Shown: positions 19,283 to 29,579 of the stretch, in pieces | Numbering within the stretch: position 1 is the stretch's first letter | Layout of the letters: the number at the start of each line of letters is the position of its first letter | Assembly (NCBI GenBank): GCA_964036045.1 | Contig: OZ038384.1 | Span: forward strand, 19,878,500-19,942,499 | DNA length: 64,000 nt | Direction: 5' to 3' | From: Eutreptiella sp. 'Long Island Sound 2002' | Taxonomy: Eukaryota; Euglenozoa; Euglenophyceae; Eutreptiales; Eutreptiaceae | Made by a program: the position numbers and the translations under genes | Notes under the pieces: model-generated | Told to the model about the DNA's origin: nothing | Databases searched by the model: none | What the model saw: the letters and a program-made list of their open reading frames with translations, nothing else

Positions 19283-21121
19283 TAAAGAAGGTCCCTACCA
19301 GGACCGGCCCCTGCTGTTCCCCTTCCACCATAACCCGTCACTCCCAGGGTCTTGCTCCTCACCATGGTCTGCATTTTCCCACAAAAAAATAGAAAAAAAC
19401 TCCTTCACACACAGACCCTTGCAATACCCAGCACAATCCAAATCCAAATCCAAACTGCGGCCTTCCGTTCTGCACACCGGTTGTCTCACGGTGGCGGGCA
19501 TGTACAAGAATTGCACCAAAGAGGAAAGCCCTGAAATTGGCATATGCACACAAATAAAGCAAAGTTGGGGAAAGATGGAAACGTACACAATCACAGCCAT
19601 AGACCCCTCATTCCCTGGACTCAAGACCTTCCCTTGACTCGCCAACATGATGCCCTGAACCCAGTGAAAGAGCATGGCTAAATGCCATGTGTCAAAACTC
19701 ACTACATAAACCGCAAAAATGTGTTCACTCCCAAGCCTCTAAATCCTGGCCCAATATGCAAGGTGGCGTGTCATGGCCTAGAGTGGCACTCAGGACCATG
19801 CCCTACCCTGACATAACCTTGGTTGGACTTGGAGTTGATTGGGCTTGGGGAACTGCCCCATGAAGATGACCTCACAACATGGCAAAATCAGGCAAATCAC
19901 ACCATTATGCCCAAAATCAATTATATACTCAAAAATGCATACGGCAAATATTCAAATGCTCCATGCATGTGCCAAACCGGAAAGTAGCATACAAGGGTGA
20001 TATAGACCAAAAATCGATGCCCAAGAATATCCCATCATTGGCTCCGAAATCCCTCAGGTTATGTACATGACATGCTTCACAAGTCAACTCATGAATTTGA
20101 GACCTAATTTTGTGAGGCCTCGTGTGCCACGCCAAAGTGACCAGGTGATCTGGCATATGGTGAGGTACAACACCAAAGCATATGCCAACATATAAGCAAC
20201 ATACCATAGTTCACAGATCTCTAGGCACTTTACTGTTAGCCGACCAGTTGAGCACATAGAATACAAAGGTGAGCATAAAAAGAGGTCAAAAACATGCAAA
20301 CAATGCCAAACTCAAGAAAATTACAATGGTATATAACTTTGCTCACCCATGGTATCAACATATGATTCAAAACACAATTGCTTTGGACCATTTGCAAACA
20401 ATCCCTCCACTTGGATCCCCACATGGACGCATGGGGACACCTTCGAACCTCCTCACAACATGCACCATGAAAATCGGAAAATTGATAGAGGCGCTTGTGG
20501 GTCGCTCCGTAAGCCCTCCCACATGCACTATATGAGCGGTAGACTTAGTCTAGCGCCATGGAGCTCACCATTGGGACATGGGCGAAGCCCTTGCCACGTA
20601 TGACTCCATATATCTTCCTACAAACGGAGATATATAACATGGGCGTGAGCATATCGAAGCACATACCATGCATATAACACATACCCTCAAAAAGTGGCTC
20701 CCACCATGGTATGCCATGCCCCTCCATGGACATAACTTCACGTTAAAAATACGTGGGAACCCAAGGAAAGTATCTATGCAACCACCAACACTCATGCGGT
20801 ACACTCGAAGGTCGCAATAAAATATTCGGTTGCACGGTCCAAGAGTTATACATCACTTTCTACCCTCTTGACCATTATCCCTTGCTACACCGGGCACGTG
20901 TACACACCAAAGGCGTTTGATGCTTTCCGAATTAAGTTGAGACCAAGGCAGTATCAACCCATTTCTCGAAATTGGTATTCCTCGCCGTGAGCTGGAGATA
21001 TGATTCTTCAAAGTGGCCTCACGAATCACTTTTCTTTCGACTATATCTCCAAGCAAAATGAAGGGCAGAACAAGAGGAAGGTTGATTCGTGATCAGGGAA
21101 AACTGTCAGACCACTCGGGAT
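19283..21121 (-). repeat. Element D 3' LTR, part 1
   Basis: This is collinear with 40846-42680 of the right LTR (TAAAGAAGGTCCC start). It is broken at 21121 by element C, whose GGGAT target duplication doubles 21117-21121. No genuine gene lies in it; short open frames occur in both LTR copies only by chance. Confidence 0.92.
21117..21121 (+). repeat. Target-site duplication of element C (left, GGGAT)
   Basis: GGGAT precedes the TG of the 5' LTR and is repeated at 31961-31965 after the CA of the 3' LTR. The undisturbed site is present once in the right D LTR, as the GAGAT variant near 42680. Confidence 0.93.
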
Positions 21122-21655
21122 TGTAAGTGCGGCTAACCCCCATCTGCTCAGATTTTAGCAGATCTGCCCCAGATTGACTACATTTTTGGTCATTTTATTT
21201 GCTTCGGCGGAATCGCCGCCTCGCAGCTCAGTCTCAGGATCAGACCTATATATTTCTGATATGCCGGATCTGATTCCGCGGTCCATTCTCCGTAAATCCG
21301 CCGCGTTCCGATCATTTGCCTGGAATCGCCATTTGCCGCTGACGCGCGCTCGCAGGCCACTTCGGCCAAATATTTTTCACAATCGGATTTATATAAATCT
21401 TTTCAGACAGGTTTGGACACTCAGATGTACTTAGAAGGATCCGCATCAATTTTCTTCATAGACTGGGATTTTCTGCCGGATAACAATCAGCATGAATCTT
21501 GCTTCCGTTGTTGCTGCTCTCGCCTCCGTTGGTGTCCGTGGATCCGGTTCTACCCCCAACAGCAGCGTTCAGGTCGACTCCTCGCGTGCCTGCCCCACTG
21601 GTCTTGCCGGCCCCGAGCCCTCCGGCACCTTCCACAACCCAGGGCAGCACTTCCA
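21122..21655 (+). repeat. Element C 5' LTR
   Basis: It starts TGTAAGTGCGGC and ends GCAGCACTTCCA, 534 bp, matching 31427-31960. The last 164 bases encode the N-terminus of Gag (ATG at 21492). Confidence 0.96.
21388..21398 (+). promoter_or_regulatory. Candidate TATA box in element C LTR
   Basis: TTTATATAAAT lies 94 bp upstream of the gag ATG (21492), within the LTR; the 3' LTR has GATATAAAT at the same place. A second AT-rich candidate, TATATAT, is at 21247-21253. Position suits an LTR promoter giving a transcript that starts just before the gag ATG. Confidence 0.4.
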
Positions 21656-24350
21656 TGGTAGCAGAGGCTACCTGAATGTTGTTCCTTTGGTGTCCCAACC
21701 ACAGCTCGCTCCCCAGTACGGCCCCGTAGACCCCGCCGCTTCTGGAGAAGTAACGATTACACTGCCTTGGTGCTGCGCAAACGAGGCCTTGAGAGGAATG
21801 CCTTGCGCGAGTCCAAGCTGCCCAAGAAGGGCACAAATCAGCAGCTGTGGGGACCCAGATTACCACAATCCCAGTCGAAATTGGCCATCGAGCAGCTGGA
21901 ATCAGCCGGCCTACGACGATGGCAACGCTCCGGTAGACCTTACGGAGCTGGCAGGTACCAACATTCCTTACCAATGTCCAACATTTGAGACCACGGACGC
22001 CGATCTGAACGACATTGAGATGGGTGGTCCAGGTGAGGTACCTAGCTATAATCGACCAGCCTCTTGGGCACAATGGGACGACCATTTGTCTCCAGAAGTG
22101 ACCCGTAACCTTCAGGCCCTTGAAGCCCTTTGTCTCTTAGCCACGTCTAAGCTGATCGGACAAGAAAGAATCGCCTCTGATTTTTTAATGGAATATTTTT
22201 TCCTCCTTCAGGACGAAATTAATACCAGGATGTGGTGGCGTTCTCAAGAAGATGACTCTTTCGCCATTTTTTTGCAGATTTGGGAGGCAAGCCCCTTCCC
22301 GAAGGAGAAGACCAAGGCACCTGTTGCCGGGCCCTCCGCCCCTCATCCCCCTGTTTCCATCCGCGACGATCTAGCCGCCGCGGTTGAGGAAGGAATTTTA
22401 GAGGCGGCCAGGCAGGCAAGCCTGGAAATTAGGGCTGAAAGAGCTTCCCAAGTGGACTCCTGGCTGCGGACCACCGAGATCAGCGGTCCGACAGCCTGCT
22501 CAGGCCCTTCAGGACACAGTATGTACTGTCCTGCTGACTGCTCCTGCAGATTCCAGCGAGATGCTGAGCTCCAAACGCTCAAAGATCAAATGCACCTCAT
22601 CATTGAAACGCTGGGAATAAAAAATCTTTTCAAGACGCACATGCGGTCTGAGAGCGCATCATCGGTGGAACAAGCAACAGAACCGTCGGAGGAGGCGACA
22701 GAAATTTTTTCAATTGCTCCTTCGGTGGACTCCAAGACCACCGATGCAAGGATCAGCAGGACCAAGTTAAAGGAAAGGGTTAAAATCTCTCGTTCTGAGA
22801 GTAGGACGGCGAAGGCTAGGACTGAGGCTCAGAATGCCAAGCGAACTGCCTCCCGTACTGCCCCTCCTGCTGCTGATTCCAATGCCTTAGCCCAGCTGTT
22901 GCTCGCCCAGACCCTCGCCGGAGCTGGTGTGGCGAATGATGCCGCCAAGGTGTCTGCCATTACGGCCGGTGTTGGGCTGGATTCGCTTCTTAATCCTACT
23001 TCATTGCGACTTCGTCAGGTTGCCAAGCAACCGAAGTATAATGGGAACCCCCGACGTTGGCCTCAGTTCCAACGGGAATTTAAATTGTGGGTTAAGACTC
23101 AGAAACTCCAAGATGATCAGTTCCTGATGGCCCTCTTGGACTGCCTTGAGGGAGCGCCGGCCAACACTTGGCTCAGGACCTGGAGTGATCGTGAGGATTC
23201 AAGTTCCCCCCTTACCTTTGATGAGGTGTGGGAACAGTTGGAGGTACGTGGATCCCGGCTGCCAGAGGACCATTACCACCAAATGTTGAAGAATTTTCCT
23301 TCATTCTCACGATTAATCTTGCACGAAGTGCAAGACAAGAGACAGCGCTTCTGGAACTTAGTGGAAGAAGCTGAACATTCAGGCGAAAAATTTTCTAGTG
23401 CCGAGCTGAAAAATCTGATTTTTGACAAGATCCCCTCAGAAACTGCCGCCACCCTTCGGAACAAACAGTCCGAAGAAAAAGTCAAGACCTGGTGGGCGGA
23501 GGTGGAAGGCTTCGATGCCTCTGCCAACAGGTTCTCCGTCAGGGAATCACTTCAAAAGTGTTCCCCCACGTCGTTTTCCAAAGTGAAATTCACTGAAAAC
23601 ACGTGGAAAATCAAGTTTAATGAACACGAGGATCGGGACTTGTTTGTCCAAGTCCTCAACAGGGGAGTAAGCTTCCATGGCCATCGCCTGAAGGCCAAAA
23701 ACTGGGTGTTTTCGTTCACCCCGAAGGAACTCTGGGAAGAGGTTGAGCGGCTCGCTGACGCCGCCAACCAGAATTTCCATGAGGGTCTTGGGGGAAACAA
23801 GAATACCCAGCAAAACACCCAAAATGGGGCCCAAAAGGGCAACAAAAAGGTGAATGACACCCGGAATGTTCAGGATCACTGTAGCATCTGCCTCCTTTTA
23901 GGTTCTACGAACCGAGCTAAGACGCATTCTACGGGTAATCACCGATGGTTTCCTTACGATCACAAGGTGATTGGTGAAAATATCAGTAATCCGCAGAATT
24001 CAGACAGGAATGACAGACAGGTGCATGGTGGGAAGGCTGGAAAAGGGTATCCGACCCCCTCCGGTGGAAACAAAAATACTGGAGGCCCTGGCGGGTCCCA
24101 AGGCACAGGAAATCGGACTCCATCCGGCTCCGGTGGGCAGCCGAACGGCCAGAAAAATCCCAATAGCAACGCCGGAGGCGGAAATCGAAATCCAGGCCAA
24201 ACCCCTCAATCCGGTACAAACAAGGGAAATGCTCCAGGATCCCAGGGTAAAGGTAAGGGAAATCCTTCTGGGACCCCTTTCTCTGGTAAGGGCAGAGGGC
24301 GTGGCGACGGTGGAGGTCCATCCTCCGGCGGCCGTGGCCGTGGACGTTGA
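21492..24350 (+). CDS. gag: Element C Gag, starting inside the LTR
   Basis: A 952-residue frame starts at ATG 21492 in the 5' LTR and runs through the primer-binding site. The N-terminal 330 residues include a Cys-rich patch (GHSMYCPADCSCRFQ, near 22530). The middle has capsid-like helices (WPQFQREFKLWVKTQKLQDD, LLDCLEGAPANTWLRTWS, RFWNLVEEAEHSGE). Residues 797-817 form CSICLLLGSTNRAKTHSTGNH, that is C-x2-C-x11-H-x4-H, an unusual zinc finger also present in element E. The last 110 residues are Gly-rich with a terminal RGRGR-type tail. The frame ends in CGT-TGA (24348-24350) and pol follows in the same frame. Gag is intact here and may be translatable. Confidence 0.9.
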   Translation: MNLASVVAALASVGVRGSGSTPNSSVQVDSSRACPTGLAGPEPSGTFHNPGQHFHGSRGYLNVVPLVSQPQLAPQYGPVDPAASGEVTITLPWCCANEALRGMPCASPSCPRRAQISSCGDPDYHNPSRNWPSSSWNQPAYDDGNAPVDLTELAGTNIPYQCPTFETTDADLNDIEMGGPGEVPSYNRPASWAQWDDHLSPEVTRNLQALEALCLLATSKLIGQERIASDFLMEYFFLLQDEINTRMWWRSQEDDSFAIFLQIWEASPFPKEKTKAPVAGPSAPHPPVSIRDDLAAAVEEGILEAARQASLEIRAERASQVDSWLRTTEISGPTACSGPSGHSMYCPADCSCRFQRDAELQTLKDQMHLIIETLGIKNLFKTHMRSESASSVEQATEPSEEATEIFSIAPSVDSKTTDARISRTKLKERVKISRSESRTAKARTEAQNAKRTASRTAPPAADSNALAQLLLAQTLAGAGVANDAAKVSAITAGVGLDSLLNPTSLRLRQVAKQPKYNGNPRRWPQFQREFKLWVKTQKLQDDQFLMALLDCLEGAPANTWLRTWSDREDSSSPLTFDEVWEQLEVRGSRLPEDHYHQMLKNFPSFSRLILHEVQDKRQRFWNLVEEAEHSGEKFSSAELKNLIFDKIPSETAATLRNKQSEEKVKTWWAEVEGFDASANRFSVRESLQKCSPTSFSKVKFTENTWKIKFNEHEDRDLFVQVLNRGVSFHGHRLKAKNWVFSFTPKELWEEVERLADAANQNFHEGLGGNKNTQQNTQNGAQKGNKKVNDTRNVQDHCSICLLLGSTNRAKTHSTGNHRWFPYDHKVIGENISNPQNSDRNDRQVHGGKAGKGYPTPSGGNKNTGGPGGSQGTGNRTPSGSGGQPNGQKNPNSNAGGGNRNPGQTPQSGTNKGNAPGSQGKGKGNPSGTPFSGKGRGRGDGGGPSSGGRGRGR
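21656..21667 (+). promoter_or_regulatory. Primer-binding site of element C
   Basis: TGGTAGCAGAGG begins at the first base after the LTR. It is the complement of an initiator-tRNA-Met 3' end (CCUCUGCUACCA). It is inside the gag frame and encodes the residues His-Gly-Ser-Arg-Gly together with the last LTR bases. Confidence 0.88.
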
Positions 24351-27300
24351 AAGGGCAACCATCGTGTGGATCAGGTCTCAGGTGCAGATCAGGTGTCCGA
24401 TGCAGATCGAGATTACGTTGAAAATGCCCTGAATCCAGCAGATGATCCGCTCCAAGATGAGTGGGTCGACGAATCAGGGTGTGTTCACAATGTTAACGCA
24501 GTCACTGGAGGTCAGAACGCCCAGGGGAGCCACGAAAATCGCCCCTCCCCAGGCGATTTCAGGCATGATCCCCAGATTCCTTCTCGACCACTACTTGATG
24601 TAGGGTCCCTTGTCTCCTCTCCCCTGGATCCGGCAGCGGATCCTTCTGTTGTAGTGGACGAGGTTGGTGTACAGTCCAAGCACAGGGCCCGTCAGTTTGT
24701 CACAAAGCTGTGGGTCTCTGATCGCAAGGGAAATTTCCACCTCGCCACTTGTTTGTGTGACAATGGATCAGAGGTAAATCTCCAATCCAATTCCTTTTTG
24801 CCTGACGACTGCGTGTTTGAGTCGCCTCATCCTGTTACCCTCGAGGGAGTTTCTGGACATTCTCTCGCAGGTGGGCAACGCGGTTGTTATATATCAACTC
24901 ATTTGGTCGCTCAAGACCTTTGGGAAGAAGGCAATGTGGAGGAAGTTATCCTTAAGGATGACTACTTCTATCGTGCCGACATAAAGTATGACCTTTACTT
25001 GGGCCATCCTTGGCTTAGCAAGAACAGGGTGGCGCCCGTAGGTCATCGGCATTTTTTTTTGCTGGAGTCAGGTCCCTTGGAGCGTCCTGAATTTCGTTTT
25101 TTGCACGCAGGGTTTAAAAGTGCAGAAGAATTTTTGAAGCGAAAGGTTACACCAAAATTTGGCGAAGATGTCACCATTGCGGAGGTGAATGGGAGTGCGG
25201 ATTACTCCCGAGAGTTAGAATGTCTTCGTAGGGACTCCCAGCCACGACGCCCTTCGCGCTGGCACTCTTCATCCTACAGAGTTGTCGACAAATGGCGCGA
25301 TACAATTTGTGAATATTTTTATGAACACCATTCCTTTTGGCCACAGTATGATGCCTTTGCTAACCGCGAGAACAAGCGCTTTGACAAGCACTTTCGCGAC
25401 GCTTGGACCCATAAATGGGACAAGAAGTTATGGATTAATCCTCCGTTTCACTTAATCCAGCAGGTCATCCACAAAATCAAGCAAGATAAAACCCAGGCGA
25501 TTTTAGTTGTGCCCTTGTGGGACGACAAGCCTTGGTTTCAGGAATTACAAGACATTTGTGTAGATTACATCGAACTTCCCAGGAAGAATAAGCTGTATGC
25601 CAGGGACGACACAGGTCCCCTGCCACAGCGGTCCTGGAGTTCGCTTGCATTCCTGGTGGATGGAAAGCTTTCTGACTCTAATTCTGCTGATTCTGGTACT
25701 GATTCCTGTGTTGGGTCTGAATCTGAGGTTGAGCGTGGTACTGATGATGAATCTATTTTTTCTGATTTTTGTCCGTCAGATACCCAAGGTGATCCAACGT
25801 CAAATGGATCCGCCTCGTCTCCCTCTTCCCCAATACGATCAACATCCAAAAGGATCTTCAGTGCACGGGCGAAGAAAAATTTTAAATCGCGCCGCATATT
25901 CAGAGTTTTTTATGAAAAACCCCGTGTGGAAGCTTTCATAGATCCTTTCGAGGAGCTGGATCACGAAGGGAATCTCTGGAATGTCGACACTCGACCCACC
26001 TATCTTCAAGAGGCAGTTGATACGGACCTTTTTAGGGACATCCGTAAGAAGATTCTTCCTGCCAAGGCCGAAGAAGTCGCCAAAGTTTTTTCGACAGTAA
26101 TTCCTGGTGATCAGGTGGACACTGAGTTGTGTTCCAAGACAAGAGAAAAGATTTTTGAGGAACGGAAGGACACAACCCTTTCGGGGAAGTTGATCAAAGA
26201 CCCCCCTGTCCGTGGGCAGTTCGGTGAAGCCTTCATCGAGCTTCGTGAAGGCTACAAGGCAAAGAAACAGCGTCCTTATGAGAACCATGGACACAAACAT
26301 GAGATACTCAGAAAAATAATCGAGAGAAATCTCAGGGAATTGGGTTGGCTTGAGGGTTGTACGACCAGCGAATGGTGCTGTGCACCCTTCACAGTCCCGA
26401 AGCCGCCGCCTGCAGACCAGAACACTATTGATGGTTGGCGAATGGTTGTTGATTTTCGCAACCTCAACGCCGAAACCAAGGCGGATTCGCACCCCCTGCC
26501 CCTCATTGAGGAGGAAATCGCCAGGAGGGCAAGGGGTCGTTTGTTTTCTGTGCTGGATCTCCGTCACGGCTTTCACCAAATGCCGTTGAGGAAGGACAGC
26601 CGACCTCTCACCTGTATGTGCACGCCATGTGGCCCAGTCCAATGGACGGTCATGCCCATGGGCCTGAAGAACGCCCCTTCGTTTTTTCAAAGAATGATGG
26701 AGGATGTGCTTTTTACAGCTCATCCTGAGCTTCGTGCCTTCGTGAGCGTGTACATAGATTACATAATCATCGCGACAGAGGGGGAGGGACTGACCGAAGC
26801 CGAGCTGGTGGCCCTACATGAAAAGCAGCTGAACCAGGTTTTGGACATTCTTGATGCCAATCAGCTGATTTGTGGGCCAAAGAAGGGAAAATTATTTTTA
26901 AAATCAATCGAATTTTGTGGTTCTCTCCTTGAGAATGGCACCCGACGACCCAGTCCAGGGAAGCTCGTCGCTATTCAGAAGTCGAAGCGCCCTGAGACGA
27001 TCACGGAATTGAGAGGATTCCTGGGTTGTTGCAATTTTTACCACACTTTTGTGCCGAATTATGCCAAATTTGCTGCCCCCCTCACTGAATTATTGAAGGT
27101 AGGGAGAGATGCAGGCAAGGCAGGTTCAAAGGTTGGTGTCAAGTGGACTGACGAGTGCCAGGAGGCCTTCCATCACTTGAAGGCGGCCCTCTGCGAAGTC
27201 GCCACGTTGCATGTGCCGCAATTTGACCGACCCTTCTACATAAGAACCGACGCTTCTAGGTACGCGATCGGAGCTGTCCTTGAACAGGTTGATGAAGCCA

Positions 27301-27617
27301 CAGGTGATCATTACCCTCTTGCATTTTGGTCTCGGAAGCTAGCCCCACGCCAAATGCAATGGTCGCCGCGTGAGCAAGAAACCTACGCCATAATCTGTGC
27401 TTTGAAAAAGTACCAATCGTGGGTTGGCACCAATCGAGTCGAGGTCCTGACGGATCATCGATCTCTGGAGTATTGGGCCACCGAACACATTGATACTGTC
27501 GCGAGCCCAGCTGGTCGACGGGCCAGATGGTACGGAGCAGGACCGCCATGTCATAATCGAGTGGGATCAAGAAGAAAAAAAGCTCATTCGACGTGCATGC
27601 ATGCAATGCGCTGTTAA
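24351..27617 (+). CDS. pol: Element C Pol: protease, methyltransferase-like domain, RT, RNase H (truncated)
   Basis: The frame is open right after the gag TGA, with no ATG at the start. Protease: TCLCDNGSEVNLQSNSF (Asp-Asn-Gly instead of Asp-Thr-Gly) and YDLYLGHPWL. At 25290-25660 the methyltransferase-like domain: YDAFANRENKRF, LWINPPFHLIQQVI, AILVVPLWDDKPWF, ending RSWSSLAFLVDG. RT: RMVVDFRNLN, VLDLRHGFHQMP, VMPMGLKNAPSFFQ and YIDYIII at 26751-26762, where the second catalytic Asp is Tyr. RNase H: YIRTDAS, REQETYAIICAL, VLTDHRSL. The frame leaves the protein near 27535, at a deletion of about 45 codons by comparison with element E. Confidence 0.93.
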   Translation, partial: KGNHRVDQVSGADQVSDADRDYVENALNPADDPLQDEWVDESGCVHNVNAVTGGQNAQGSHENRPSPGDFRHDPQIPSRPLLDVGSLVSSPLDPAADPSVVVDEVGVQSKHRARQFVTKLWVSDRKGNFHLATCLCDNGSEVNLQSNSFLPDDCVFESPHPVTLEGVSGHSLAGGQRGCYISTHLVAQDLWEEGNVEEVILKDDYFYRADIKYDLYLGHPWLSKNRVAPVGHRHFFLLESGPLERPEFRFLHAGFKSAEEFLKRKVTPKFGEDVTIAEVNGSADYSRELECLRRDSQPRRPSRWHSSSYRVVDKWRDTICEYFYEHHSFWPQYDAFANRENKRFDKHFRDAWTHKWDKKLWINPPFHLIQQVIHKIKQDKTQAILVVPLWDDKPWFQELQDICVDYIELPRKNKLYARDDTGPLPQRSWSSLAFLVDGKLSDSNSADSGTDSCVGSESEVERGTDDESIFSDFCPSDTQGDPTSNGSASSPSSPIRSTSKRIFSARAKKNFKSRRIFRVFYEKPRVEAFIDPFEELDHEGNLWNVDTRPTYLQEAVDTDLFRDIRKKILPAKAEEVAKVFSTVIPGDQVDTELCSKTREKIFEERKDTTLSGKLIKDPPVRGQFGEAFIELREGYKAKKQRPYENHGHKHEILRKIIERNLRELGWLEGCTTSEWCCAPFTVPKPPPADQNTIDGWRMVVDFRNLNAETKADSHPLPLIEEEIARRARGRLFSVLDLRHGFHQMPLRKDSRPLTCMCTPCGPVQWTVMPMGLKNAPSFFQRMMEDVLFTAHPELRAFVSVYIDYIIIATEGEGLTEAELVALHEKQLNQVLDILDANQLICGPKKGKLFLKSIEFCGSLLENGTRRPSPGKLVAIQKSKRPETITELRGFLGCCNFYHTFVPNYAKFAAPLTELLKVGRDAGKAGSKVGVKWTDECQEAFHHLKAALCEVATLHVPQFDRPFYIRTDASRYAIGAVLEQVDEATGDHYPLAFWSRKLAPRQMQWSPREQETYAIICALKKYQSWVGTNRVEVLTDHRSLEYWATEHIDTVASPAGRRARWYGAGPPCHNRVGSRRKKAHSTCMHAMRC

Positions 27618-28077
27618 ACAGCACGCATTACCGTGTCACGATATCACGGCCTTTTCAGATCCGGCGCATGCTCATGAGATCTGCACCAAATCACTGAAAG
27701 TCGTGGAGAAAGTCACCGATCCCTCCTCAGGGAGTGTGAAACGGTTTGACTACACCCGACGTGTAAGTGGATTTCGGTTGATTCAGGGCATTAAGCGTCG
27801 AGATCCGGCCAAAACTCCACCCCTGCCGAAAGATTCCCTTATCATCCGTGACTGGACGTCCGATTATCTGCATGATGCCATGTTTAAAGAGGTCTTTGAG
27901 AATCTCAAATCCAAAGATGCTCACAAGGATGGCATTTTTTCTGAATATTCGTTGGATGGGGGGAAGCTGTGGATGGAGGGTAAATTGTGCGTACCAGACG
28001 CCCTGGCCCCCCGAGTGTTAAACTGGTGCACAAATGGGAGTCCCCCCACGCACATGGCCGTAGATTATGGTCGATGA
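27535..28077 (+). pseudogene. Element C Pol: tether between RNase H and integrase
   Basis: In the +1 frame the protein resumes as EQDRHVIIEWDQEEKKLIRRACMQC, which aligns with element E (GTSKDKDKVMEFDKEEQ to CLRC), then KLWMEGKLCVPDALAPRVLNW. The region between the RNase H Trp and this point, present in E, is missing. At about 28025 the frame returns to that of the first pol piece. No catalytic site lies here. Confidence 0.72.
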
Positions 28078-29201
28078 TTAAACATAGATTGTTCGGCTCA
28101 CGGCTATATACTCATTGCATGAAAGTAGCCGCCGGATGTGCCCAATGTGCTGTCTCGACGCCCCCCAGCGCGAAGAAGCACGGCCATCTCAGGCCACATC
28201 CTATTCCGGAGCGCCCCTTTAACAGAGTCACCAGTGATTTTTTCTATCTTGGTGAACTCGACGACGAAGAGTGCCATTGGACCAACAAAAAAGTCAATGG
28301 TGTGCTCCTTATTCAGTGCCGTCATTCCGGCTATATTCAGGTGTTGCCTTGTAACATCGAGTCGATGACTGGCAAGGCTGCTGCCAAATGGTGCGCGCAG
28401 ACCTGGATGGGAGGTTGGGACGTCCCATCCGAGGTGGTTACGGACTCAGGCAAAGAGTACACCTCCGAATGGTGGAGAGAATTATGTGCTCGCCTTGGAA
28501 TCCACCACCTCAGATGTGAAATCCACTCACATCGAGCGTTGCCTGGCGAAAGAGCCGGCCGCTCACTTATAAATATGCTTCGTAAGGAGCTCGCGAGTGA
28601 AAAGGATTTCCATTGGCTTGAGGTTCTCTTCGCATTGCTTCGCCGTTACCACAACACGCCTTTGTATCATGGCCTTTCTCCAAATGAAATTGTCTTTGGA
28701 CGAAAGAAGTGTCGGTGGAACATGCCGTTGAATAATCCTCGCCCTTGTAAAGATGCTTCGTTGTTTTTGGACGACGTCCAACGAGCAGATAAAACTGTCT
28801 CGAAATTAATTGATAAGCATCAAGCTGACTGGCTTTGGGTCCAGAATCAAGGCCGAAAAAACCCCCACAATTTTGAAGTCGATGATCGAGTTTGGCTTCG
28901 AAAATCCGAAACCACCCTGGACGGAGATGATAAGCTTCTTCCCTTGTGGGAGGGGCCATTCGCTGTTACAGCGCGTCTAGGTGAGAACAGGTGGAGGATT
29001 CGTGTGGATGTCAGCAGGGAAATTGACGTTTCGGGCGATCGCCTCAAGAGAGAGATCCCCTCCCCCAAGGATCGGGTTAAACCCCTTTTTTGGACTTTGA
29101 AATTTTTGTCTGATCGGGTCATCGAAGGGGGGAAGTACGAACTCAAGAGGATTGTAGAAGCAAGACGTGACGGAAAGGGCGAATGGGAATTTCTATGTTA
29201 G
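28020..29201 (+). pseudogene. Element C integrase and start of chromodomain
   Basis: The zinc finger survives in part (CMKVAAGCAQC). The catalytic core has all three residues: TSDFFYLGEL (Asp), VVTDSGKEYTSEWW (Asp), LPGERAGRSLINM (Glu). GLSPNEIVFGR and LPLWEGPFAVTARLGENRWRI follow, then the chromodomain start YELKRIVEARRDGKGEWEFLC, which is cut by TAG at 29199-29201. In element E the same place reads Cys-Arg-Trp, so a sense codon has become a stop. The open frame on either side of this stop is continuous. Confidence 0.9.
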
Positions 29202-29579
29202 TGGAGGGGCTTTGATTCCAGTCACAACAACTGGGAACCAGCCCATTCTTTTGTCCATGGGTACACCAAGGGGTTCATCGACTTCCTCAAGAAGCACCCC
29301 GAAATTGGCGTACTCCTGACAGACTGTCTGTCGGAACCAGACAGACAGGTGGAGAGCGACAGAAAAAGACCTGTGGTGAATCGAGATCCAGCCTTTTACG
29401 GCCCTCAGCAGCCACATTCCAGGGCTGATCCGTCGATCCCCCCTCCTGCGGTCAGGCCAGCCCAGGAACCAAATGAGGACCACGCTTCGAGTTCGGCCGC
29501 TGATTTGCAGCGCCCAAGCCGTACGAGGGCCCCACGAGACAGGTTGGTGGTCACATGTATTCGTGCTTGGCCGAATTGA
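29202..29579 (+). pseudogene. Element C chromodomain remainder and Pol C-terminus
   Basis: Directly after TAG, in the same frame, the sequence reads WRGFDSSHNNWEPAHSFVHG, the second half of a chromodomain (Trp-x-Gly-Phe and Trp-Glu-Pro), then FIDFLKKHPEI, matching element E (FIKFLKNHPEI). A Pro/Arg-rich tail follows to TGA at 29577-29579. This shows the stop at 29199 is a single nonsense change. Confidence 0.8.
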
